A DNA stretch of 64,000 nt, from NCBI RefSeq assembly GCF_024297145.1, contig NZ_JANCTC010000007.1, forward strand, positions 62,001 to 126,000, given 5' to 3'. This stretch comes from Mesorhizobium sp. LMG 17147 (lineage in GTDB: Bacteria; Pseudomonadota; Alphaproteobacteria; Rhizobiales; Rhizobiaceae). A model generated the notes under the pieces. It did no database searches. It was not told the DNA's origin and saw nothing but the letters and a program-made list of their open reading frames with translations. Position 1 is the stretch's first letter. Each line of letters begins with the position of its first letter. The translations under genes and the position numbers were made by a program. Below are positions 1-9,511 of the stretch, piece after piece.

Positions 1-783
1 ATCAGCCACATCATCTCGACCTTTTCGAGGAAGCCGGTGTTCGGTTATCTAGGCATGGCCTATGCGATGGTTGCCATCGGCGCGGTGGGCTTCATCGTCT
101 GGGCCCACCACATGTACACGACGGGCCTCTCGCTCGACACACAGCGCTATTTCGTCTTTGCCACCATGGTCATCGCGGTGCCGACGGGTGTGAAGATCTT
201 CTCGTGGATCGCCACTATGTGGGGCGGGTCGATCTCGCTCAAGACGCCGATGCTGTGGGCGATCGGCTTCATCTTCCTGTTCACCGTTGGCGGCGTCACC
301 GGCGTGCAACTGGCCAATGCCGGCCTCGACCGCCCGCTGCACGACACCTATTTCGTGGTCGCGCACTTTCACTACGTGCTGTCGCTGGGCGCGGTCTTCG
401 CCATCTTCGCCGGCTGGTACTACTGGTTCCCGAAAATGACCGGCTACATGTATTCGCCGGTGATCGCCAACACCCACTTCTGGGTCACTTTCGTCGGCGT
501 CAACCTGGTCTTTTTCCCGCAGCACTTCCTCGGCCTTTCCGGTATGCCGCGTCGCTATATCGACTATCCGGATGCCTTCGCCGGCTGGAATATGGTGTCG
601 TCCTACGGCTCCTACATCTCGGCTGTCGGCGTCGTCATCTTCCTGTTCGGCGTCTTCGAGGCGTTCCAGAAGAAGCGTGTCGCCGGCGCCAATCCTTGGG
701 GCGAGGGAGCGACCACGCTGGAATGGCAGCTGCCTTCGCCGCCGCCGTTCCACCAGTGGGAACAGTTGCCGAAGATCAAGTAG
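1..783 (+). CDS. ctaD: Cytochrome c oxidase subunit I, C-terminal part (5' end outside window)
   Basis: The frame is open from base 1, so the gene starts upstream and only about 260 C-terminal residues are present. Subunit I is the haem-copper catalytic subunit of the aa3-type terminal oxidase in the inner membrane. Visible family features are a [12 protein letters not shown] segment carrying the two histidines that ligate high-spin haem a3 and low-spin haem a, several hydrophobic helices, and the [16 protein letters not shown] stretch typical of the last helices. The ctaB, ctaG and ctaE genes follow on the same strand, as in other rhizobia. Identity is secure. Confidence 0.97.
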   Translation: MSHIISTFSRKPVFGYLGMAYAMVAIGAVGFIVWAHHMYTTGLSLDTQRYFVFATMVIAVPTGVKIFSWIATMWGGSISLKTPMLWAIGFIFLFTVGGVTGVQLANAGLDRPLHDTYFVVAHFHYVLSLGAVFAIFAGWYYWFPKMTGYMYSPVIANTHFWVTFVGVNLVFFPQHFLGLSGMPRRYIDYPDAFAGWNMVSSYGSYISAVGVVIFLFGVFEAFQKKRVAGANPWGEGATTLEWQLPSPPPFHQWEQLPKIK

Positions 784-805
784 GCGGTTGCCTCCTTTAA
801 TACGG

Positions 806-829
806 AACCGCCGGCCGACCGGCGGTTTT
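806..829 (+). terminator. Stem-loop between ctaD and ctaB
   Basis: A perfect 9-bp stem (AACCGCCGG / CCGGCGGTT) with a 4-base loop lies 22 bases after the ctaD stop and runs into a short T run. It looks like an intrinsic terminator or attenuator that would lower expression of the assembly genes relative to ctaD. Its in vivo efficiency is not known. Confidence 0.6.
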
Positions 830-859
830 GGCCAACGGAATGATGGACTTTAAGTACGC

Positions 860-1804
860 ATGGCCCTTGCCGAAGACAGACTGATTGACGAGCCAGGCTT
901 CCGCATGTCGGAAGCGACGGCGGGCGATTTCTTCGCCCTGCTGAAGCCGCGCGTCATGTCGCTGGTGGTGTTCACCGCGTTTGTCGGCATGGTCGCCGCT
1001 CCGGTCACCATCAATCCGCTGCTGGCGGTGATCGCGATCCTGGCTATTGCCATTGGTGCTGGCGCGTCCGGTGCGCTCAACATGTGGTACGACGCAGACA
1101 TCGATGCGGTGATGACGCGCACCGCCGGCCGTCCCGTGCCGGCCGGCCGCATCCGGCCAGGCGAGGCATTGAGTTTCGGGCTGGTGCTGTCGGTTCTGTC
1201 GGTGATGACGCTCGGCGTGCTGGTCAACTGGTTGGCCGCATCGCTTCTGGCCTTCACCATCTTTTTCTATGCCGTCATCTATACGATGTGGCTGAAGCGC
1301 TGGACGCCGCAGAACATCGTCATCGGCGGTGCTGCCGGCGCCATTCCGCCGGTCATCGGCTGGGCGGCGGTAACCGGATCGGTCAGCCTCGAAAGCTTGG
1401 TGCTGTTCCTGATCATCTTCCTGTGGACGCCGCCGCATTTCTGGGCGCTCGCGCTGTTCAAGTCGGAGGACTACGCCAAGGCAGGCATTCCGATGATGCC
1501 GAATGTCGCCGGCCATCCCGCGACCAGGCGCCAGATCTTTGCCTATGCGCTGGTCCTCGCGCCGGTTGGCGTGCTGCCATGGGTTCTTGGCTTCACTACG
1601 CCGGCCTATGGCATCGTTGCGTTGCTGCTCGGCGCCGGCTTCGTATGGTATGCGTGGAAGGTGCTGCAAATGGCCGCTGACGACAGGGCGATGAAGCCGG
1701 CCAAGGCCTTGTTCGGCTATTCGCTGCTTTATCTCTTCGCCATCTTCGCCACCTACCTTGGCGATTGCGTCGTCGCGCGCGCGCTGACCGTCGGCGGAGC
1801 ATGA
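860..1804 (+). CDS. ctaB: Protohaem IX farnesyltransferase (haem O synthase)
   Basis: The enzyme transfers a farnesyl group to protohaem to make haem O, the precursor of haem A for the aa3 oxidase; it is an integral membrane UbiA-type prenyltransferase. The 314-residue protein is mostly hydrophobic helices. It has the first Asp-rich motif [15 protein letters not shown] (about residues 74-88) and the conserved YTMWLKR segment. Start at ATG 860 has only a weak ribosome site; an in-frame ATG at 905 would remove 15 N-terminal residues and is a fair alternative. It lies between ctaD and a small oxidase-linked gene whose ATG overlaps its stop. Confidence 0.95.
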   Translation: MALAEDRLIDEPGFRMSEATAGDFFALLKPRVMSLVVFTAFVGMVAAPVTINPLLAVIAILAIAIGAGASGALNMWYDADIDAVMTRTAGRPVPAGRIRPGEALSFGLVLSVLSVMTLGVLVNWLAASLLAFTIFFYAVIYTMWLKRWTPQNIVIGGAAGAIPPVIGWAAVTGSVSLESLVLFLIIFLWTPPHFWALALFKSEDYAKAGIPMMPNVAGHPATRRQIFAYALVLAPVGVLPWVLGFTTPAYGIVALLLGAGFVWYAWKVLQMAADDRAMKPAKALFGYSLLYLFAIFATYLGDCVVARALTVGGA

Positions 1805-1968
1805 GCATGGCCGAAAAGCAGCTTGAACTGGTCACGCTGACCGAACGTCAGCAGAAGGCGCGCCGCAATCGCTCGGCCGCAATCGGTTTCGCGCTGGCGG
1901 CGCTGGTCGTCATATTCTACGTCGCGACCATCGTGAAATTTGGCCACAGTTTCCCTGGCTCGATGTGA
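1801..1968 (+). CDS. Small single-span membrane protein of the cox cluster (CoxF-like)
   Basis: This 55-residue protein has a charged N-terminal half and one hydrophobic helix at about residues 27-46. Its ATG overlaps the ctaB TGA (ATGA), implying translational coupling; an alternative ATG at 1807 would drop two residues. Short membrane proteins occur at this position, between ctaB and ctaG, in many rhizobial cox clusters and are often labelled CoxF. The name rests on position and shape, and the molecular role is unknown. Assembly or stabilisation of the oxidase is an inference from context. Confidence 0.75.
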   Translation: MSMAEKQLELVTLTERQQKARRNRSAAIGFALAALVVIFYVATIVKFGHSFPGSM

Positions 1969-1975
1969 GCTGACG

Positions 1976-2608
1976 ATGACCAGGAAAACAGTCACCGATC
2001 CTACGAAGAAGAATACGAACCGCGTCGTCGCCGGCGTCTGCATCGCGTTTTTCGGCGGCATGATCGGCATGGCCTACGCCGCAGTGCCGCTCTATGCGAT
2101 GTTCTGCCAGGCGACAGGCTACGGCGGCACCGTCAAACGGGCGACCCAGCAATATGCCGATCGGGTGCTCGACCGCGACATCACCATCCGCTTTGATGCC
2201 AACACCGCCGGCGTTCCCTGGCAATTCCAGCCGGTCGACCGCTCGATCACCATCAAGATCGGCGAGACCGCCGAGGCGCATTTCAGCGCGACGAACAAAT
2301 TCAGCCGGCCCATCACCGGACGCGCCACCTTCAATGTACAGCCTGAACTGGCCGGACCTTACTTCAACAAGGTCGAGTGTTTCTGCTTCACCGACACGAC
2401 GCTGAAGCCGGGCGAGACGCTGGACATGCCGGTCGTGTTCTATGTCGATCCCGACATCGTCAACGCGCCGGAATTGAAGGATTTGAGGACGATTACCCTG
2501 TCCTACACGATGTTCCCGGTCGACAAGACCAAGCCGGTCGCATCATCGGTGCCGGCCGACGGCCGCCGCAACAAGATTTCAGATACCGAAGCAAGCCTCG
2601 GGGGTTGA
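1976..2608 (+). CDS. ctaG: Cytochrome c oxidase assembly protein CtaG/Cox11 (copper delivery to CuB)
   Basis: Cox11 family proteins are anchored by one N-terminal helix and deliver copper to the CuB site of subunit I. This 210-residue protein has a hydrophobic helix at about residues 17-36, then a periplasmic beta domain with the diagnostic CFCF copper motif ([15 protein letters not shown]). The ATG at 1976 follows the upstream stop by 7 bases; the frame extends further upstream only by overlapping the preceding gene, so 1976 is preferred. Length and domain order are normal for the family. Confidence 0.96.
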   Translation: MTRKTVTDPTKKNTNRVVAGVCIAFFGGMIGMAYAAVPLYAMFCQATGYGGTVKRATQQYADRVLDRDITIRFDANTAGVPWQFQPVDRSITIKIGETAEAHFSATNKFSRPITGRATFNVQPELAGPYFNKVECFCFTDTTLKPGETLDMPVVFYVDPDIVNAPELKDLRTITLSYTMFPVDKTKPVASSVPADGRRNKISDTEASLGG

Positions 2609-2609
2609 T

Positions 2610-3491
2610 ATGGCAGACGCACACGCAAAACCACAGCATGACTATCATCTCGTCGACCCGAGCCCGTGGCCTTTCCTGGGCTCCGTTGGGGCACTGGTGA
2701 CCGCGATCGGCGGCGTCTGTTACATGCAGTATCTCAAGGGCGGCGATTTCCCGATCTTCGGTTTCAACATTGCCAATCCGTGGCTGTTCTTCATTGGCCT
2801 TTTGATCGTCATCTACACGATGTTCGCCTGGTGGTCTGACACCATCAAGGAGGCGCATGAGGGTCGCCACACCCGCGTCGTGTCGCTGCATCTGCGCTAC
2901 GGCATGATCATGTTCATTGCCTCCGAGGTGATGTTCTTCGTCGCCTGGTTCTGGGCCTTCTTCGACGCCAGCCTGTTTCCGGGCGAGGTCCATCAATACG
3001 CCCGCACCGCCTTCACCGGCGGCGTCTGGCCGCCCAAGGGCATCGAAGTTCTCGACCCCTTCCATCTGCCGCTCTACAACACCGTCATCCTGCTTCTGTC
3101 GGGCACCACGGTGACATGGGCGCATCACTCGCTCATCCACGGCGACCGCAAAGGCCTGATCAATGGCTTGGTGCTGACCGTCGGCCTCGGCATGCTGTTC
3201 ACCATGGTGCAGGCCTACGAGTACATGCACGCGCCGTTCGGCTTCAGGGATTCAATCTACGGCGCCACCTTCTTCATGGCGACCGGCTTCCACGGCTTCC
3301 ACGTCATCATCGGCACTATCTTCCTGCTGGTCTGCCTGATCCGCGCCATGAAGGGCGACTTCACGCCCAAGCAGCATTTCGGCTTCGAGGCCGCCGCCTG
3401 GTACTGGCACTTCGTCGACGTGGTGTGGCTGTTCCTGTTTGCCTCGATCTACGTCTGGGCCTCGAACGGCGCGATGATCGAACCGCATTGA
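2610..3491 (+). CDS. ctaE: Cytochrome c oxidase subunit III
   Basis: Subunit III stabilises the catalytic core of the aa3 oxidase and supports proton uptake. The 293-residue protein has seven hydrophobic helices and family-typical segments such as [12 protein letters not shown] near the N-terminus, the [14 protein letters not shown] helix, and the [13 protein letters not shown] and [12 protein letters not shown] stretches. It starts one base after the ctaG stop, so the two are tightly coupled. A strong stem-loop follows its stop, probably ending the oxidase transcript. Confidence 0.98.
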   Translation: MADAHAKPQHDYHLVDPSPWPFLGSVGALVTAIGGVCYMQYLKGGDFPIFGFNIANPWLFFIGLLIVIYTMFAWWSDTIKEAHEGRHTRVVSLHLRYGMIMFIASEVMFFVAWFWAFFDASLFPGEVHQYARTAFTGGVWPPKGIEVLDPFHLPLYNTVILLLSGTTVTWAHHSLIHGDRKGLINGLVLTVGLGMLFTMVQAYEYMHAPFGFRDSIYGATFFMATGFHGFHVIIGTIFLLVCLIRAMKGDFTPKQHFGFEAAAWYWHFVDVVWLFLFASIYVWASNGAMIEPH

Positions 3492-3512
3492 GATCGACCT
3501 GAGGAAATCGAC

Positions 3513-3546
3513 AAGGCGGCTGCGGCGACGTGGCCGCCTTATCTTT
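3513..3546 (+). terminator. Rho-independent terminator after ctaE
   Basis: An 8-bp perfect stem (AAGGCGGC / GCCGCCTT, 3513-3520 and 3533-3540) with a 12-base loop is followed by ATCTTTTG. It sits 22 bases after the ctaE stop and 28 bases before the next start. Confidence 0.65.
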
Positions 3547-3573
3547 TGCGGCAAATGCTCCTAAGATGATCCC

Positions 3574-3960
3574 ATGAGCGACGACAAGGCGATCTGGCCA
3601 CCGATCGATCCGGTCTCGGCCGGCCTGCATGGCCGCTGCCCGCGCTGCGGCGAGGGCAAGCTGTTTTCTGGATTCCTCACGGTCGGCAATCGCTGCACCA
3701 ATTGCGGCCTCGATTATTCCTTCGCCGATGCCGGCGACGGGCCGGCGGTGTTCGTTATCCTGATCATCGGCTTCATCGTCGTCGGCCTGGCGTTGTGGAC
3801 GGAGGTGACGCTCAATCCGCCGCTCTGGCTGCATCTGCTGCTGTGGATTCCGCTGACGCTGGTGCTTTGCCTGGCGGCGCTCCGGCTGATCAAGGGCGTG
3901 CTGCTGACGCTGCAATACCGCAACAAGGCGGCCGAGGGCCGGCTGGACCGCGGCGAATGA
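3574..3960 (+). CDS. DUF983 family membrane protein with two CxxC motifs
   Basis: This 128-residue protein carries two Cys pairs in its N-terminal soluble part (CPRCGEGKLF and CTNCGLDY, a zinc-ribbon-like arrangement) followed by two hydrophobic helices at about residues 58-80 and 84-106. DUF983 genes are common next to cox3 and surf1 in Alphaproteobacteria, which suggests a part in oxidase biogenesis, but no biochemical function is established to my knowledge. The stop overlaps the surf1 start (ATGA). Binding of zinc or another metal is inferred from the Cys pairs only. Confidence 0.88.
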   Translation: MSDDKAIWPPIDPVSAGLHGRCPRCGEGKLFSGFLTVGNRCTNCGLDYSFADAGDGPAVFVILIIGFIVVGLALWTEVTLNPPLWLHLLLWIPLTLVLCLAALRLIKGVLLTLQYRNKAAEGRLDRGE

Positions 3961-4712
3961 GCGAGGCATCAGGTTTGATGGCCGGCCGGTCGCCGCCCAA
4001 GCGCGCATTGGCGCTCGGCCTGGGTATCATCGTGTTTTTGATCCTGCTGGCGCTCGGCACCTGGCAGGTTCAGCGCCTGCACTGGAAAGAGGGCCTTCTC
4101 GAGACGATAGACCAGCGCACGCATTCGGCGCCCGTGCCATTGGCCGAGGTCGAAAAGCGGTTTGCTGCCACCGGCGACGTGGACTACACGCCGGTAACGG
4201 TGACCGGCACTTTCCTGCATCAAGGCGAGCGGCATTTCCTCGCCACCTGGGAAGGCCAGTCCGGTTTCGATGTCTTCACGCCGCTGCAGCTCGACGATGG
4301 CCGCTTCGTACTGATCAACCGCGGCTTCGTGCCTTACGATTTCAAGGACCCAGCCAAGCGGCCGCAGGGGCAGGTAACGGGCGAACTGACGGTGACAGGG
4401 CTCGCCCGCAACCCGCTGCCGGCCAGGCCCTCGATGATGCTTCCCGACAATGATCCGCAGAAGAACATCTTCTACTGGAAGGACCGTGATGCGATGGCCT
4501 CTAGCGCCGGCCTTCCGGCAGGTGCGGCGCTGGTGCCGATCTTCATCGATGCGAACGCCACGCCCAACCCCGGCGGGCTGCCGGTCGGCGGCGTCACCGT
4601 CATCGACCTGCCGAACAGCCATCTGCAATATGCGATAACCTGGTACGGCCTTGCCGCCGCCCTTGCCGGTGTCCTTATCTCCTGGCTCCGCCGCCCGGCG
4701 AAAGACCAATGA
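3957..4712 (+). CDS. SURF1 family cytochrome oxidase assembly protein
   Basis: SURF1/Shy1 proteins help insert haem a into subunit I. The 251-residue product has an N-terminal membrane helix (about residues 18-36) ending in the conserved LGTWQVQRLHWKE segment, a large periplasmic domain with the family phrase FVLINRGFVP, and a C-terminal helix. The frame opens further upstream inside DUF983; I chose the ATG at 3957 because it overlaps the DUF983 stop as ATGA and yields the usual length. It closes the oxidase assembly group. Confidence 0.94.
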   Translation: MSEASGLMAGRSPPKRALALGLGIIVFLILLALGTWQVQRLHWKEGLLETIDQRTHSAPVPLAEVEKRFAATGDVDYTPVTVTGTFLHQGERHFLATWEGQSGFDVFTPLQLDDGRFVLINRGFVPYDFKDPAKRPQGQVTGELTVTGLARNPLPARPSMMLPDNDPQKNIFYWKDRDAMASSAGLPAGAALVPIFIDANATPNPGGLPVGGVTVIDLPNSHLQYAITWYGLAAALAGVLISWLRRPAKDQ

Positions 4713-4727
4713 TCGCCGCCACTACCC

Positions 4728-4756
4728 TTGACAGGGCAGGGCCGCGCACCTCATTT
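4728..4756 (+). promoter_or_regulatory. Possible sigma70 promoter upstream of ispH
   Basis: A perfect -35 hexamer TTGACA (4728-4733) is followed after 17 bases by TCATTT (4751-4756), a poor -10. It lies in the 107-base gap between surf1 and ispH. The -35 match and spacing are good, the -10 is weak, so this is only a candidate. Confidence 0.3.
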
Positions 4757-4819
4757 CGCGCCTAGAGCTCAGAAGTCACAGTCCGATCAACCGGCCTACA
4801 ATCAGCGTAAGATGCAATC

Positions 4820-5824
4820 ATGCTTCACACAAAGCCACCGCTGACCATCCGGCTTTGCCAGCCGCGCGGTTTCTGTGCTGGCGTCGACCGTGCCATCCAG
4901 ATCGTCGTGCTGGCGCTGAAGAAATACGGCGCGCCGGTCTATGTCCGCCACGAGATCGTGCACAACCGCTACGTCGTCGAAGGGCTGCAAAGCCTCGGCG
5001 CGGTGTTCATCGAGGAGCTCTCCGAGATCCCGCCCGAGCATCGCCAGAGCCCGGTCGTCTTTTCGGCGCATGGCGTGCCGAAATCGGTGCCGGCCGACGC
5101 TCAGTCGCGCAACCTCTTCTATCTCGACGCGACTTGCCCGCTGGTTTCGAAAGTCCACAAGCAGGCAATGCGCCACCAGCGGCTTGGCCGCCACGTGCTT
5201 TTGATCGGCCATGCCGGGCATCCCGAGGTGATCGGCACAATGGGCCAGTTGCCGGATGGCGCGGTCACTCTGATCGAGACCGAAGCCGACGCCGCAAGCT
5301 TCGTGCCTGCAGACCCGCAGGCGCTCGGCTTCGTGACCCAGACGACGCTGTCGGTCGAGGACACCGCTGGTATCATTCGCGCCCTGCAGCAGCGTTTTCC
5401 CGAGCTGCATGCGCCGGCGGCGGAATCGATCTGTTATGCCACCACCAATCGCCAGGAAGCGGTCAAGGAAACAGCGGCCGGCGCCGATCTCTTCCTGGTT
5501 GTCGGCGCACCTAACTCCTCCAACTCGCGGCGCCTGGTCGAAGTGGCCGAGCGCGCCGGCGCCTCGATGTCGCTTCTCGTGCAGCGCGCCTCCGAAATTC
5601 CGTGGAATGAGATTGCCGGCATTTCGACGCTCGGCCTGTCGGCGGGCGCCTCGGCGCCGGAGATCATCGTCGACGAGATCGTCGATGCGTTCAGGCAGCG
5701 CTTCGACGTGACCATCGAGCTGGCCGTAACGGCGACGGAGACGGAGGACTTTCCGGTGATGCGGGTGTTGCGCGATGTCGAACTGACGGCCGCCGACATG
5801 GCCTTCGTCAACGGGGCCGCGTAA
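4820..5824 (+). CDS. ispH: 4-hydroxy-3-methylbut-2-enyl diphosphate reductase
   Basis: IspH (LytB) catalyses the last step of the MEP isoprenoid pathway, reducing HMBPP to IPP and DMAPP with a [4Fe-4S] cluster in the cytoplasm. The three cluster cysteines are visible in [10 protein letters not shown] (about residue 19), [10 protein letters not shown] (about 106) and SICYATTNR (about 205). The 334-residue length is normal. It is followed after 5 bases by thrB and then rnhA, an arrangement widespread in Rhizobiales. Confidence 0.98.
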   Translation: MLHTKPPLTIRLCQPRGFCAGVDRAIQIVVLALKKYGAPVYVRHEIVHNRYVVEGLQSLGAVFIEELSEIPPEHRQSPVVFSAHGVPKSVPADAQSRNLFYLDATCPLVSKVHKQAMRHQRLGRHVLLIGHAGHPEVIGTMGQLPDGAVTLIETEADAASFVPADPQALGFVTQTTLSVEDTAGIIRALQQRFPELHAPAAESICYATTNRQEAVKETAAGADLFLVVGAPNSSNSRRLVEVAERAGASMSLLVQRASEIPWNEIAGISTLGLSAGASAPEIIVDEIVDAFRQRFDVTIELAVTATETEDFPVMRVLRDVELTAADMAFVNGAA

Positions 5825-5829
5825 CAACG

Positions 5830-6792
5830 ATGGCGGTCTACACCGACGTCAACGAGGGCGAGCTCGGCGCATTCCTCAGGAACTATCCGGTCGGCGACCT
5901 CCTGTCCTACAAGGGCATCGCCGAAGGCACCGAAAACTCGAATTTTCTGCTGCACACCAGCAGCGGCTCCTACATCCTGACGCTTTACGAGAAGCGCGTC
6001 GACAAGGCTGACCTGCCGTTCTTTCTCGGCCTCATGGCCCATCTCGCCAGAAAGGGCATTTCGTGCCCGCTCCCGGTCACCGCACATGATGGCAGTGTCA
6101 TTGGAACACTTGCCGGTCGGCCGGCGGTCATCATCACCTTTCTCGAAGGCCTGTCGCTGCGGCGGCCGACGGCTGCGCATTGCGGCGAGGTCGGCAAGGC
6201 GCTGGCGGCACTGCATCTCGCCGGCGCGGATTTTCCGATGACCCGCCCCAACGCCCTTGCCATCGATGGCTGGCGCAAGCTGTGGAATGCCGCCCGCGCC
6301 CGCGCCGACGAGGTCGAGCCGGGACTGGCGGCCGAGGTCGATGCCGATTTCGCCGATTTCGAGCGGAACTGGCCGAGCGGTCTGCCGCAAGGCATCATCC
6401 ATGCCGATCTTTTCCCGGACAATGTGTTCTTCCTCGGCGAGAAACTGTCCGGGCTGATCGACTTCTATTTCGCTTGCAACGACCTCTACGCCTATGACGT
6501 TGCCACGTGCCTGAACGCCTGGTGCTTCGAGAAGGATTTTTCCTTCAATCTGACCAAGGGCACGGCGCTGCTTGCCGGCTACCAAAGCGTGCGGCCGTTG
6601 AGCAGTGACGAGAAAGCTGCGCTGCCGATGCTGGCGCGCGGCTCGGCGCTGCGCTTCATGCTGACCCGGCTCTACGACTGGCTGACGGTTCCGGATGGCG
6701 GGCTGGTGATGAAACGCGACCCGACCGAGTATATCCGCCGGATGCGCTTCCACCGGGCGATCAACTCTCCTTCCGAATATGGACTGACATGA
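5830..6792 (+). CDS. thrB: Homoserine kinase (aminoglycoside-phosphotransferase fold)
   Basis: This enzyme phosphorylates L-homoserine for threonine synthesis. The 320-residue protein belongs to the APH-fold ThrB type found in Alphaproteobacteria and pseudomonads rather than the GHMP-type ThrB of enterics. It shows the N-terminal [13 protein letters not shown] substrate loop and the catalytic loop [14 protein letters not shown] followed by the metal-binding LIDFYFAC segment. Its TGA overlaps the rnhA ATG. The pathway partner thrC is on the other strand about 8 kb away. Confidence 0.95.
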   Translation: MAVYTDVNEGELGAFLRNYPVGDLLSYKGIAEGTENSNFLLHTSSGSYILTLYEKRVDKADLPFFLGLMAHLARKGISCPLPVTAHDGSVIGTLAGRPAVIITFLEGLSLRRPTAAHCGEVGKALAALHLAGADFPMTRPNALAIDGWRKLWNAARARADEVEPGLAAEVDADFADFERNWPSGLPQGIIHADLFPDNVFFLGEKLSGLIDFYFACNDLYAYDVATCLNAWCFEKDFSFNLTKGTALLAGYQSVRPLSSDEKAALPMLARGSALRFMLTRLYDWLTVPDGGLVMKRDPTEYIRRMRFHRAINSPSEYGLT

Positions 6793-7328
6793 CCAAGCAC
6801 GTTGAAATCTTCACCGATGGTGCCTGTTCGGGTAATCCCGGGCCTGGCGGCTGGGGCGCAATCCTGCGCTTCAACGGCGCCATCAAGGAGCTCCATGGTG
6901 GCGAGGCTCTGACCACCAACAACCGCATGGAGTTGTTGGCGGCGATCTCGGCGCTCAACGCGCTCAAGGAGCCTTGCGTCGTCGACCTTTATACCGACAG
7001 CAACTACGTCAAGGACGGCATTTTCGGTTGGATCGATGGCTGGAAGCGCAACGGCTGGAAGACCGCCGCCCGGCAGCCGGTGAAGAATGCCGAGCTGTGG
7101 CAGCAGCTCGACGCGGCGCGCAACCGCCATCAGGTTACCTGGCATTGGGTCAAGGGCCATGCCGGCCATCCTGAGAACGAGCGCGCCGACGAATTGGCGC
7201 GGCTCGGCATGGCGCCATTCAAGACGAAGTCGGCGAAGCCCGTGCTCGCGTCCGTGCCGCCGAAGGAAGGCACCCAGTCCAGGCAATCGGCGGCCAAGAA
7301 GGTTCGGCGCTCGACCCAGAGTTATTGA
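6789..7328 (+). CDS. rnhA: Ribonuclease HI with basic C-terminal tail
   Basis: RNase HI cleaves RNA in RNA-DNA hybrids using two metal ions. The four acidic residues are visible: Asp in [16 protein letters not shown] (residue 10), Glu in NNRMELLAA, Asp in [10 protein letters not shown], and Asp in NERADELA. The core is the normal size of about 150 residues. The product is 179 residues because of a roughly 30-residue Lys/Arg/Ser/Pro-rich extension that looks disordered. It overlaps the thrB stop by 4 bases. Confidence 0.97.
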   Translation: MTKHVEIFTDGACSGNPGPGGWGAILRFNGAIKELHGGEALTTNNRMELLAAISALNALKEPCVVDLYTDSNYVKDGIFGWIDGWKRNGWKTAARQPVKNAELWQQLDAARNRHQVTWHWVKGHAGHPENERADELARLGMAPFKTKSAKPVLASVPPKEGTQSRQSAAKKVRRSTQSY

Positions 7329-7346
7329 TCCGGTTGAACTGGCGTG

Positions 7347-7826
7347 TCAGCGGATCAGAAGGGCGGTGCCGAACAGTCCGATGGCAAACACCGTATGCGA
7401 CACAAGATTGAGGGCGCGGACCTGCATCGGATTGGGCCGCTTCGAAGCGGCCCAGCCGGCGCCCATGCCGGGCGCCAGCAGGAACCAGCCGGCGCCGACG
7501 GTGACGATGCCGAGGATAAAGGCCGGCAGGAAGGTCGGCGCGGTGAGCCAGGCCGTCCCGGCCAGCACGACCAGTATGATGCCGTAGACGATGCCGACAG
7601 CATAATGAAAGGCCCAACCAATCGCCGATTCATGCGCGTAGGGCAGGGCCTCGCCAATGTCATCATGGAAGACCTTGCCTTCCCTGAGATGCCAGACCCA
7701 GCGGCCGACCAGCCCCCAGTTCGGGCGCGGTTGGGCAAAGGCCTTGTTCAGGAAAATCGCCCAGACATCCATAAGCGCGGTTGCGCCGATGCCGATCGCG
7801 ACGCTGCGCCACAAGATGTCAGACAT
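7347..7826 (-). CDS. DUF2938 family membrane protein
   Basis: A 159-residue hydrophobic protein with about four predicted membrane helices. Family-like features are the N-terminal GIGATALMDVWAIF helix and the HESAIGWAFHYAVGIVYG segment. The function of DUF2938 is unknown. I start it at the ATG at 7826: the open frame continues upstream but only by running into the peroxiredoxin gene on the same strand, and the product then matches the usual family size. It is last in a minus-strand group after a DsbD-N-like protein and a peroxiredoxin. Confidence 0.85.
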   Translation of the reverse strand: MSDILWRSVAIGIGATALMDVWAIFLNKAFAQPRPNWGLVGRWVWHLREGKVFHDDIGEALPYAHESAIGWAFHYAVGIVYGIILVVLAGTAWLTAPTFLPAFILGIVTVGAGWFLLAPGMGAGWAASKRPNPMQVRALNLVSHTVFAIGLFGTALLIR

Positions 7827-7974
7827 AATCGAGGTCCCCAAAAGCAAGCAGTCCGGAAGGGCCGACACATGGCCCCGAAAACCGGGTCGGCTTTCGGAAG
7901 GATCATGCGCCGATGCAAAAGTCAGCGTCCTTTGGACGTTGAGCGCTCGAAGGCGCCCCGCCGCCGTCCCAGGC

Positions 7975-8475
7975 CTAAGCTGTCGCCAGGACGGAAAGCT
8001 GTCCGAGAATGTGAGCCGCACCGGATTCGTCGACGCCGGGCTTTGTCTCGACATTGAGTGCGGTGACCCTGCCGTCCTCGACGATCATCGAAAAACGCTT
8101 CGAGCGCAGCCCCATGCCGCCGCTGGAGAGGTCGGCGTCGAGGCCGACCGATTTGGCGAAATCGCCATTGCCATCGGCAAGATAAAGGATTTTGCCTTCA
8201 CCGCCGCTGAAGCGGGCCCAAGCCCCCATGACGTGAACATCGTTGACCGAGACAACGGCGATAGTGTCGACGCCGCGCGCCAGGATGGCGTCGTAATTGT
8301 CCAGGTAGCCGGGCAGATGATTGTTGCTGCAGGTCGGCGTGAAAGCGCCTGGAACGCCAAACAGCACGACCGTTTTTCCTGAGAATATCTCGCCCGTCGT
8401 GATCGGCTTTGCACCATCGGCGGTCATTGTCTTGAAGGTCGCATCGGGCAGTTTGTCGCCAACGGAGATCGTCAT
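7975..8475 (-). CDS. Peroxiredoxin, Prx5/PMP20 type
   Basis: A cytoplasmic thiol peroxidase of 166 residues. The peroxidatic cysteine is Cys49 in GVPGAFTPTCSNNHLPGYL, a hallmark of the Prx5 subfamily; the active-site Thr and downstream Arg expected in this fold are also present. It reduces hydrogen peroxide or organic peroxides, probably with glutathione, glutaredoxin or thioredoxin as donor (family knowledge). The start is the ATG at 8475; the longer frame upstream adds unrelated sequence. It sits between a DsbD-N-like periplasmic protein and a DUF2938 protein, with gaps of 82 and 148 bases. Confidence 0.94.
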   Translation of the reverse strand: MTISVGDKLPDATFKTMTADGAKPITTGEIFSGKTVVLFGVPGAFTPTCSNNHLPGYLDNYDAILARGVDTIAVVSVNDVHVMGAWARFSGGEGKILYLADGNGDFAKSVGLDADLSSGGMGLRSKRFSMIVEDGRVTALNVETKPGVDESGAAHILGQLSVLATA

Positions 8476-8557
8476 GATGGTCCTCGTTTGGAAATGGAAG
8501 GGAGTGTCCTTGCGATAGCGAATTAAGGCGCGCCCGGCAACCGTCCAGACGTTGGCA

Positions 8558-9364
8558 TCACGGGAATGGCAACAGGCCTTCGACCGCGCCTGCGGCACTT
8601 GTCAGTGTGTAGTGCAGGCCGCCATCGGTTGGCGTTGTCGACGGCCTGTCGAGGATCGGCACAGTAAAGATCAGCTTGCCATCCTTTACACTGCGTGCCG
8701 GGGCACCGAACATGTAGTCGCGTTCGCCGGCAACGAAGAAGTCGGCGCCCTCGGGGCTGCCCGGAACGCTCGCTTCGACAATCAGCGTTTCGTGATCGCC
8801 CGGCAGTACATTTATGCCGAAATCGGGCGTTGCCGTGGCGGGCAGGGTGGCAAGGCCTGCCTTGACCAGTGCCGCGTCCTCGGCGTTGTCCGGATCGGCG
8901 CCGGGATCGACGGTCAGTCTTGTTTGCACCGGGATGCAGATGGTTTCGCAGATGCCGAGGAAAATGTCCGCATCGATGACGGCCGGCTGGCCGGGCGTGG
9001 CAAGCGTGAACGTCACCGGCAACGAAACCGGGTGGTCGTAGCCGGCCCATTTGCCATAGCCGTCATCATGGCGCTGCGGCGGCGGAAACAAAAGAGTCGC
9101 GTCGGCAATGTTGGTGCTGGCCGAGACGTCGATCTGTGGCGGCACGCCCGCATCGCCCGGATCGCGCCAATAGGTTTTCCAGCCAGGCTTCAGCGCAATG
9201 TCGAGGACGCCCTGGAGACGTCCGGCCTCGTCGGCTTTGCCGCTCGTCACCAGCCTCACCCTGCCGCCTTCGCTGTTGTACCAGGCCGACGAGGAGGCTG
9301 AGGCTGGGAGACCGGTCGCCGATCCAATGGCCACAACAAGCAGCAGGATTTTCAAGCTTTGCAT
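8558..9364 (-). CDS. Periplasmic protein with DsbD N-terminal-like domain
   Basis: This 268-residue protein has an N-terminal signal peptide (about residues 1-22) and then resembles the immunoglobulin-like thiol-exchange domain of DsbD/ScsB proteins: a WKTYWRDPGDAG stretch and a Cys pair in GICETICIPVQ. In DsbD this domain passes electrons from a membrane domain to periplasmic partners. Here it is stand-alone, with no DsbD transmembrane or C-terminal thioredoxin domain in or next to the gene. The ATG at 9364 was chosen because it directly precedes the signal peptide. A role in periplasmic disulfide reduction is inferred. Confidence 0.85.
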   Translation of the reverse strand: MQSLKILLLVVAIGSATGLPASASSSAWYNSEGGRVRLVTSGKADEAGRLQGVLDIALKPGWKTYWRDPGDAGVPPQIDVSASTNIADATLLFPPPQRHDDGYGKWAGYDHPVSLPVTFTLATPGQPAVIDADIFLGICETICIPVQTRLTVDPGADPDNAEDAALVKAGLATLPATATPDFGINVLPGDHETLIVEASVPGSPEGADFFVAGERDYMFGAPARSVKDGKLIFTVPILDRPSTTPTDGGLHYTLTSAAGAVEGLLPFP

Positions 9365-9511
9365 GACGGTGATTTGATCGTCCGTTGATGGCCGCACAAT
9401 GATTTCATGACGCGGCCGGCATCATATTTGCGTGACCTTCGATTTACGAGCCTGATCAAATCGAGCGCCGCCCATCTTTTCGACGCTTCGGAAACGCGTT
9501 ACGCTGTGGCC

